This document shows, in pieces, positions 56,241 through 64,000 of a stretch of 64,000 nt of DNA. Positions within the stretch are counted from its first letter, which is position 1. Every line of letters begins with the position of its first letter. The notes beneath the pieces were generated by a model that was given only the letters and a program-made list of their open reading frames with translations, had not been told where the DNA came from and searched no databases. Made by a program: the position numbers and the translations under genes. The stretch is taken from contig NC_135241.1 of NCBI RefSeq assembly GCF_947623445.1, positions 2,234,501-2,298,500 on the forward strand, written 5' to 3'. Source of the stretch: Clavelina lepadiformis. Lineage: Eukaryota > Chordata > Ascidiacea > Aplousobranchia > Clavelinidae.

Positions 56241-56543
56241 ATGTCGTCGAAGCTTGCTTGTTGGACTTGGTTTACCAATTTTTTTGGATGTTTAAAGAAA
56301 GGTAAAGTAGCTGCGGCAAAGCAAATTATTAAGGTAGATTTTCGCTGAAGAAAAGAAAGTGAACCCTCTTGCAGCCTACTATTCGTGTAAGCACTATAAA
56401 TGTTCGTCGCAGATTCGACCAGAAGAATAAAATTTTCGTCCACTTCAGATAGGAAGCGGGCGAAGATGCTCGACGAATCGACCAGAAAAGAATTTGAAGA
56501 TCTTTTGGATTCGGATCGACCGATCTACTTTTTCGATCCTTAG
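56241..56543 (+). CDS. DCX-like mini-gene N (short form)
   Basis: Exons: 56241-56301 (MSSKLACWTWFTNFFGCLKK, donor GTAAAG, phase 1) and 56413-56543 (acceptor GTCGCAG, stop TAG 56541-56543); 63 aa. The last exon reads STRRIKFSSTSDRKRAK, then RKEFEDLLDSDRPIYFFDP. It lines up column by column with exon 3 of D (NKLFYSHSSD ... DIIERLHDGSPIYIYV). The first exon supplies the helix part (WFTNFFGCLKK) but lacks the usual DG turn, so either an exon is missing or the fold is truncated. Unspliced, the first frame stops after 35 codons. Confidence 0.6.
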
Positions 56544-57150
56544 AAAAAATAAAGTTGGAAATAAATTCAACTGTGGACAGGAGGATTTCTGTGTCCTTAA
56601 AAAACCATGGCATGGCATAGTTATAGCCATTGGCATGACTTGATTTGACTTGCGCCAATTAGTAATTTGACTGGACTTTAGTCAACTTCTCAAATGACTC
56701 GACTCGAGTTTTAAAAAAATGACTTGGTTACAGCACTGGTATCTACTTCCCAACATGCGCCAAGTTTCATTATTTTTGTGAAGGGTTTGTTTCGGATTTG
56801 GTTACAGTTGGTTAATCTAAAAGCCTATGTTACCGCTTGTATTGCTTTGTTCATGCCAGAATTTTGTCCGCCAACGTAAAATATGAGTCAACGCACAATA
56901 AATGACAAATTATACGAACCTACTATCCGTTAGTAAATAAAATATGAAAAATCTTATTGAACGTGGTGATCAAAATTACGTAGATTTAATCAAATTGTGT
57001 ATGGCACAGTTAGCTCACGCACAAATTGCGCAATGCATAAATTGAAATCACAGAAACCCTTGCTTTCAACGAAATTTTATTCAAGAGGCAGTGTGGAGGT
57101 TTATAAACAGGAAAATTTTTGACTTCATACAGTGATTGTCATATTGGCAT
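56544..57150. other. Intergenic DNA, nothing recognised
   Basis: Contains repeated GACTTG/GACTCG words (56635-56715) of a kind seen in simple degenerate repeats. No gene. Confidence 0.3.
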
Positions 57151-57153
57151 CTT

Positions 57154-60100
57154 TCACATTCGACCAATTCTGAAGAAGCTGCACACCGTATCAGGGCTCA
57201 GGGATGTGACGTAATCGAGACCGGAAGGAAGCCTGAGAGATGACCAAATGTCGGAAGTTGTCCATTTTTCAGATATAAGAGGGCAATTGATGACTGGCAG
57301 AACTGTGTTGCCACTAAGTACCGGACCTAGACCATTACTTCGGCCAGCAACTGCGATTGTGACTGTCAGATTGTAAAAGGCATATGCTTCGACTTTAGCT
57401 AGCAACTTCAGAATTCTGTCAGTTAATTTGTGCGCTGATGAAACATAAAGCTGACAACATATATATGCAAAAATATGCTGAAGTCGGAACATACGCTTTT
57501 GATTTTCCCATCACTACGACAGCTTTTTCCTGGCCCGATTTGTTTGTTACGGACTCTACAACTTTATTCACTTTTTCTGACACCCATGAATAGTTTTCTT
57601 TCAAATTGTTCATGTTATTGCCAGTGACTTTGGTGAAATTTCTGTAAACCTAAAAAGATGTGTTTTCTAACTATGTTACAATGAACATTGATACTTTTAC
57701 CTATCCCCTTACCTACATACAGTGTCTATGTCAAAGGTATTCGACCTGTTTTTCTTTTTATTGAAATCTATAGAAAATCAACTTCATGTGTTATTAGCGT
57801 TTGTTACAATTTATACCTGCTTGTCCATCATCAGTCTTTTGTCTCCAGTGGGCCAAATCCTCCAGGAATAAATTTCAATGACATCTGAGAGGATGGTTTC
57901 ATTCGTGTCGCTGCGTATTCTAAACTCTGTCTTCATGTCAATCAAGACTAAGGCCTGCAGCAATTTTTAATTTCCAATTAAGATTGATATAAAGCTTAAG
58001 ATCGCTAAATCAACTAACCATTACTGCACAATGCTAATAATTGATGCATTTGATGGTTATAAGCACCTTTACTCATCTTTGCTTTCCACATTTTCTCTTG
58101 AATTTCAAATATGGAAAAGGTCATTTTCTCAGTTAAATCAGGAGTGATTGTCACTCCACCACATTCAAGCTTTGCTTCTTCCAAGACCTAGAATGCAGGA
58201 AACACAAGAAAAACATTGTTACAGTGCGAGTTGTACTTAGTGTTTTAGATTACAGCTCATACAACAGGTAATAAAGTAGCAGAGCTAATTCACACGTTTA
58301 ATTGAAGTTTGCGAAAACCTGTGCTGGCAATGACATAGTCTTCAGTCGGGAGTCTTTAAGAAACACTGCTATAATGCGCAAAAGAAATTTGAAAGTCCCA
58401 AGAGAAATACACTCACTCTCATTTTTGTTTTAAAGCAGTGGTTTTCTAACGTTAAAAAACTTCATTCTATAATATATTCTGTATTTTACTTCATAATTGT
58501 TCAAGCCTCACTAGCGTTTGTTACAATTTATACTTGTTTGTCCACCATCAGCCGTTTGGTCTCCACTGGGTCAAATCCTCCCGGAATCATTGTCAATGAC
58601 ATCAGAGAGGATGATTTCTTTCGTGTCAGTGCGTACTCCAAATTCTATCTTCATGTCAATCAAGCTTACGTCTTGCATGCAATTTTCATTTTCTAGTTAA
58701 GATTGATATAAAGCTTAAGATCACCTAATCGACTACCCATTACTGCCTAATGAAAATGATTAATGCAAAAAGGAGGCGTGAAAGACTTAATTAAAACTAA
58801 GATCTTCATGAGTTTGTTGGATGTCCTAGGAAGGGCTTTAAAACACCTGTTTAGGCCAATCAAAAGGCAGCATGGTTGGTGTTGTTTTCTAGCCTGGGAA
58901 TTAACCTAGCAGTTGGCGTGCTTCAATGTCCCAAGTGGCGTGCATACTTTGGCTGAAAATTAGCATGAAAGTAGCTAAAAAAAATTTTAGACCAAAAATT
59001 CCAGTGTTCATTTTGGGCCTCAGTTCAAAAAGTTTGATTTATGGTTTTTTGATGGCATTTTATGGAATGGTAGTCCAAATCATACTAAATTGACATGCTA
59101 AATTTCAGAGAGCCCCATGCAGGATTTTTTGAGACATCAGTCTTTTAGTAAATTCACTGTATAATAAAACAAAGATTTTATGACATTTTTGGTGTTTGAT
59201 GCCTCCTTAACAGTTATAAACATCTTACTCACTTTGCTTTCCACATTTGATCTAGAATTTCAAATATGGAAATGGCCATCTTTTCCATTTTGTCAATCAA
59301 ATCAATAGTGATTGTCTCTCTACCACATTCAAGCTTTGCTTCTTCCAAAACCTGGAATGCAGGAAACACAAGAAAAACATTGTTACAGTGCGAGTTGTAC
59401 TTAGTGTCTTAGATTACAGCTCATACAAGAGGTAATAAAGTAGCAGAGCTAATTCACACGTTTAATTTAAGTTTGCGAAAACCTGTGCTGGCAGTGACAG
59501 ACTCTTCAGTCGGGAATCTTTAAGAAACACTGCTATATTGCACAACAGAAATTTGAAAATTCCAAGAAAAACAAACTCACTCTCATTTTCGTGTTAAAGC
59601 AGTGGTTTTCTAGCGTTAAAAAACTTCATTCTATAATATATACTGTATTTTACCTCACAATTATTCAAGCCTCACTGGCCACACTTTGTGTTGGGATTTT
59701 TATTTAATCTGCAGTACCTAGATTTGAGAGCTAATTTTATGTGAGTTTACACTAAAATCAACTAGTGGACCTCAGTTGTTTTGGCGGCAGCACAAAGGGT
59801 TTTTAACTGATACAAATACGTTGAAAGCGTAAGATTGTTTTGAAAGTTTGTTAATGGTTTGGTGGTCGTTTAATGAATGAATCGTCTTATTAACATTATA
59901 GAGCACTACACGTGCTCACAAATGATCAAATCACGTGTTTAATTGAAATTTTCAAAATCAGTTCTAAAATTATTTACAATCACAAGCATATAATATATAC
60001 CATATCGTGATAAATATGCATATCATATGATCACCAAACCACATACAATTACTGCTTCATATAAATATACTTCTCTGCTCCGTTGAGTCTCATGATTTTT

Positions 60101-60595
60101 ATCGTCCTTGAAGAATGTTTCCAGCTTTGGTGGGCTGAAACGGTAACCTTCATTAACACCTTTATTGCGCCTTAAAAATGACCCAGTTGCAATTCTATGA
60201 GCAACCCATTCGCTTGGGATTATGTCGCATTTCCACACATGTTTACCTGAATTACAGAAAAAGAACGAGATTAAAAGATTACATGAGGCAAATGCACAAC
60301 TGGATAGCATGACTATAATAATGTAGTCGTATTTAAATTAATAGTGAACCACCTTGCACAAGATGTTTTTCCAATTTTATTAACGTTGTTTTTATGCCAA
60401 AATGGTTTAGAAGCTTCATGATGTTGGTAGACGTCCGAGTTGAAAATTCAGCTTTTCCTTCCATCACATTCCTTTTGACGCCATCACCAGCTGTTACTAT
60501 ATCTTGGGAAACAACCAGGCATTGGCCATCAGCAGCTGATTTGACATCATACACAATCTTTGTTTTTTCTCAATTATTTTCTCTCCGAGGGTACA
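57154..60595 (-). pseudogene. PAICS-like (SAICAR synthetase / AIR carboxylase) pseudogene with duplicated exons
   Basis: PAICS catalyses two steps of purine synthesis. In coding order: 60353-60555 (KIVYDVKS, VTAGDGVKRNVMEGKAEFS), 60035-60246 ([36 protein letters not shown]), 59233-59351 (SIFEILDQMW), 58535-58680 ([19 protein letters not shown]), then second copies of those two exons at 58060-58190 and 57860-57960 (LIDMKTEF). These are followed by 57535-57649 (FTKVTGNNM, WVSEKVN, KAVVVMGKSK) and 57154-57470 (VSSAHK, AVAGRSNGLGPVLSGN, DIWSSLRLPSGL). Defects: one 58.6 kb exon has TGA for the Trp codon of the WPSGD motif. The 58.1 kb copy has lost its donor. The carboxylase N-terminal loop is shortened and changes frame. 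The C-terminus stops early (FFRIGRM). The upstream frame shifts in an A-run at about 60560. Some exons still splice in phase, so decay is recent or partial. Confidence 0.78.
58769..59208. mobile_element. Small inverted-repeat element between PAICS-like exons
   Basis: Ends AAGGAGGCGTGAAAG and, inverted, AAGGAGGCATCAAACACC, about 440 bp apart, with no coding frame. No clear target duplication. It separates the two copies of the duplicated exon pair, in the intron between 58680 and 59233. Confidence 0.5.
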
Positions 60596-60786
60596 AATAT
60601 CATCACAAGTACTTGTACCAAGACGTGTTTGTAGGCCGTTATTTTAAAGTTCAGATTGCTTCATCAATTTGCTTTTTGGTTCCCAATTTCCATTATTCAA
60701 CAACATAGGTCGTGTCGGTGCGTACTCAAATTCTATCTTCATGTCAATCAAGCTTACGTCCTGCATGCAATTTTCATTTTCCTACA

Positions 60787-61640
60787 AACCTACAAAGATG
60801 TGTTTACTAACGGTGTTACATTGATAATTAATTAATCTTTATAGTATCTAGTTACTTATTTTAAGAAATCGACTTACGGACTCCACAACTTCATTCACTT
60901 TTTCCGACACCCGCCGATAATTTTCTTTCAAGTTTTTCATGTCATTACCAGTAGAAACTTCGGTGAAATTTCAATAAACCTACAAAGATGTGTTTACTAA
61001 CGGTGTTACATTGATACTCTTTACCAATCTAGTTACTTATATATTAAGAGATCGACTTACGTACTCCACAAATTCATTTACTTTTTCCGACAACCACCGA
61101 CGAGAGTTTTCTTTCAAATTTTTTATGTCATTACCAGTAACTTCGGTGAAATTTCGGTAAACCTACAAAGATGTGTTCACTAACGGTGTTAGATTGGATA
61201 CTCTTTACCTATCTAGTTACTTATATTAAGAAATCGACTTACGGACTCCACAACTTCAATCACTTCTTCCGACACCCAACGATAGTTTTCTTTCAAGTTT
61301 TTCATGTCATTGCCAGTAGTTTCGGTAAACCTACAAAGATGTGTTTACTAACGATGTTACATTGATACTCTTTAGCTATCTAGTTACTTATTTTAAGAAA
61401 TCGACATATGAACACCACAACTTCATTTACTTTTTCCGACACCCACCGATAGTTTTCTTTCAAGTTTTTCATGTCATTGCCAGTAATTGCGATAAACCTA
61501 CAAAGATGTGTTTACTAACGGTGTAAGATTGATACTCTTTACCTATCTAGTTACTTATATTAAGAAATCGACTTACGGTCTTCACAACTTTATTTACTTT
61601 TTCCGTATTATATACTTTATTAACTTTATTTAAGCTCTTT
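60787..61640 (-). repeat. Tandem array of five exon units from the PAICS-like gene
   Basis: Units begin (left edge CCTACAAAGATG) at 60787, 60979, 61162, 61330 and 61497, spaced 192, 183, 168 and 167 bp apart. Each is exon plus intron. On the reverse strand each exon reads like FTEVTGNDMKNLKENYRW, then VSEKVNEVVES, the counterpart of 57535-57649. Units 1-3 keep an acceptor and a GTAAGT donor, unit 4 has lost the donor GT, and unit 5 is cut short. They lie upstream (5') of the rest of the gene on that strand. Confidence 0.8.
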
Positions 61641-62235
61641 GTTATGTCAAACAAATGAAATACTACCACGTTTTGTACTGAAATGTGCGAGTTGCATTTT
61701 ACATTTAAAATAATAGCAAAATGGATTTGTTGTATTCAAAACTGCGAGCTTGCGTGAGTATGAAGAATTTTCTCCGAGTGGTGCTTCGCGAATATAAAGG
61801 CTAGCAAAAAAATGAAAACAGGTAAGCGATCGTAAAACAATTTTGCTTAATGTTAAACAGTACGAAATTAGCGGCTTGCTAGAAACAAAGCCGCTCAAAC
61901 CACCTATTGTAATTATTTATAAATTATTCCGATTTGTTGCGTGAATAAAATAATACAAAAGGACTTTTTATACTAATGCTTAGCACATTTAAATAAATTT
62001 CCTGTAGTAACAACTTTTGTTTGCCGAACGGCTCTTCCTGACTTATTGCCTTTCTTTCACGCCAACGCAGGGTAACTATAATAATTAATCGATCGAAGAA
62101 CATTAGAAAGATGGACTCTTATTCTGTTGTTTTGCCATTCATTTGAAATCAAACAATGATCGATAAACAAAAGCTTTTAAAACCTACAACAATGTTTAAT
62201 CTACATAAAATTTTCATACCTACATAAATAAAATC
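61641..62235. other. Spacer between PAICS array and coiled-coil gene
   Basis: No gene recognised. A minus-strand frame at 61647-61898 has no support. Confidence 0.35.
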
Positions 62236-62239
62236 AACG

Positions 62240-62585
62240 CACCTGTCTTTAGCTAATTGTAGAGCGATGATTTCGGATCTATGATCCTTTTCATTCTATC
62301 ACATCCGGTTTTTGTACTTGATTTGACAGATTTGAAGTGGGAGAGGACTTGGTGACAAAATTAGCAATAGAACCTCTTGAAATGTTTGAGTCAAAAGTAA
62401 ACCATTTGTCAATGAACAACACTCCTGTCTTTAGCTAATTGTGAGGCGCTAATTCCGAATCTATGGTCCTGTTCATTCTATCTTATCAGGTTTTCGTACT
62501 TGATTTGACAGATTTGAAGTGGGAGAGAACTTAGTGACAAAATTAGCAATAGAACCTCTTGAAAGGTTTAAGTCAAAAGTAAACC
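62240..62585 (-). repeat. Tandem duplicated exon region of the coiled-coil gene
   Basis: Two ~170-bp copies (about 62240-62404 and 62405-62585) share CTGTCTTTAGCTAATTGT, TGACAGATTTGAAGTGGGAG and AGCAATAGAACCTCTTGAAA. On the reverse strand they encode NEKDHRSEIIALQLAKDR and the diverged NEQDHRFGISASQLAKDR, each just before a weak donor-like site. Confidence 0.6.
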
Positions 62586-63926
62586 TGCCAATTTTCATCT
62601 CTATTTCCAATTTTTTCTTTTTCAGCTTCAAGCAATTGATTGCACTTTGCCTTTAAGGTGCTTGATTTTATCCAGCATTGCTTGTTTCTTTCTAAATGAG
62701 TAAGGAGACAAAACTTAGCGAAGCGTAACTCATACGAAAAGGTTAAAGGGTTTAGGAAGCGAGACGTACTTTCGCTGTTGCCTGTTTGCTCTTTCATGAT
62801 TTTCATTGCACTGCTTCAGTTTGTGTTCGACCTGATCCAATCGGGTCTGAATTCGATGTTTTTCCTCCCTGGAAGCAATTTTATGAGCTTCGATAGACCT
62901 AAGTTTTCAAACAGTGTTACGGTACGTGGGAAGGACTTAGCCCGCACTACTCTATATTTATCTCAGTTACAATTACTTTTCGGCCTTGCTTTGTGCTCGC
63001 TGAGCTTGCATTCTTGCAGCTTCAGCGTCTGATCGTATGTCACGGACCGCTTCTCTCGCCCGTTCCGCTTCGTCGAGGGCCTGCTGTCGATGTGATGTCA
63101 TAGCTTGCAGTTCGCTTTCCCGGTCGTGTATTTTTCCGCAAGGTGACACATTCGTCACGATCTCGTTCGTATTGTTGCCGGGTTTGTTTCTCATGTGCAA
63201 GTCTTACCCTTTCCACGGTTAAAAAATATAAAGTTGATGCGTTGTCGAAATACAAAAAACGTTAGGATATTATAAAAAATATTAAAAGTTTATACTGCAT
63301 ACGTAGCTTTGTACAGTAGGCTATTCAATGGTGATGAATTGCATTGGATTAATCTCAAATGATGTGTGGTTAAAACTGTAAATAATCCTGTATCACTCCA
63401 ATAAACGACAAACGCAACAAATGCAAAGCGCAATTACGCTTCTATAACGCATGCCAAGTGTCATTTTCACGTTACAAAATACTTGAAAATCTAAGCTTAC
63501 TTGAGTTGTGAGATTTCATTTTTCAGCGACATGATTTCCATTTCTAACGTCCTCATTTTGTCTTCATTCTGTTCACGTTCACTCATTCTCGACGATTTTT
63601 CATTCGCAAGGTGCTGTTCTAATTCACGGCATCTTTCTTCAAGTTGCAACCTGGAAACATTTACGTGTAACCTGAAAAATATTCAAATTTCAGCAACAAA
63701 GTGTTTTGCTATATAGGATAAATCATAAGTCTTCATGACTTTAATATACATGACTAAAATCTAAGCTACTTTAACAATTACTTTTCGTTTTGCAAAGTGT
63801 TGTTTTTCCTCCATTCCTCCTCTCTCGACTCTAGAATCCTGCGAGACGACTCGCGCTCTGCTTCCTCAAGCTCCCTCTGGTGGTTGGTAGTTGAAGTACG
63901 AAGAATATCTAGTTCTGCTTCTAGTT
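62586..63926 (-). CDS. Coiled-coil protein, partial (five exons seen)
   Basis: In coding order: 63782-63926 (LEAELDILRTS, RELEEAERESSRRILESREE), 63501-63650 (LQLEERCRELEQHLANEK, TLEMEIMSLKNEISQLK), about 62977-63217 (HEKQTRQQYERDRDE, ELQAMTSHRQQALDEAERAR, EAARMQAQRAQSKAEK), 62770-62898 (HRIQTRLDQVEHKLKQCNE) and 62586-62691 (KKQAMLDKIKHLKGK). Phases of the exons agree. The sequence is almost pure heptad-type helix rich in E, K, R, Q, as in cytoskeletal or centrosomal coiled-coil proteins, so the family cannot be named. The third exon changes frame at an A5 run near 63140, and the fifth reaches TGA unless frame changes, so this is either an assembly error or a decaying gene. The 5' end is beyond the window. 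Confidence 0.65.
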
Positions 63927-64000
63927 CTTAAAAGACGTATCAAACACAAAATAAAATAAGCTAGAAATGACAATTTCATTACAGTAGAAAATATTAGTAC

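Noticed and set aside
63040-63255. Frame ending in an RRSGTGERSGP-like tail
   Set aside because: It is the out-of-frame continuation after the A5 run. The helical coiled-coil frame fits the neighbouring exons better.

Overview
The window is AT-rich eukaryotic DNA with compact, spliced genes. It is best explained as a tunicate, most likely a Ciona-type ascidian. That assignment is inference, from short introns, small genes, several hAT-type MITEs and the divergence of the recognisable genes from vertebrate orthologues. No tRNA, rRNA or CRISPR array was recognised.

Layout. (1) 220-7056: two conserved host genes tail to tail, the 3' part of EXOSC5 (exosome subunit Rrp46, + strand) and a complete 12-exon ABCD4 (lysosomal cobalamin exporter half-transporter, - strand, 611 codons). 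(2) 7600-14000: AT-rich DNA with a palindromic MITE, a small secreted-peptide-like locus and a candidate 3-exon mini-gene (11247-12034). (3) 13.9-56.5 kb: the feature of most interest, a loose array of very small paralogous genes, all on the + strand. Each has a 4-6 codon first exon, a ~96-120 nt second exon and a ~130-190 nt third exon, joined by two phase-1 introns. I reconstruct eight with a usable open reading frame (starting at 14114, 25202, 33992, 39399, 42354, 46909, 49145 and 56241) and three orphan third exons (35635, 38562, 46232). The ~65-110 aa products share a layout like a single doublecortin (DCX)-type beta-grasp domain: an NG/DG turn, a hydrophobic helix, a Y/F-S strand, a D-L..L..G element and an IY-hydrophobic strand.

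Mobile DNA cuts across this array. A nearly intact LINE (15380-18559, - strand) sits in the third exon of the first member, flanked by a 10-bp target duplication. A decayed LINE lies at 26.6-28.2 kb, and hAT MITEs sit in introns. The 32-46 kb part was reshaped by direct segmental duplications (units Y/Y', X/X', Z and a chimeric copy R1). These produced the closely related pair D/D', whose third exon has diverged far more than its introns or second exon.

(4) 52.7-53.6 kb: a decayed copy of a multi-copy metazoan gene of unknown function. 55.1-55.4 kb: a cysteine-rich terminal exon with relatives at 8.35 and 21.5 kb. (5) 57.1-61.6 kb: a rearranged, frameshifted PAICS-like (purine synthesis) pseudogene with duplicated exons and an array of five extra copies of one exon. 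(6) 62.2-63.9 kb: part of a coiled-coil gene on the - strand.

Exon boundaries were read by eye from splice consensus and phase. No alignment program or database was used.
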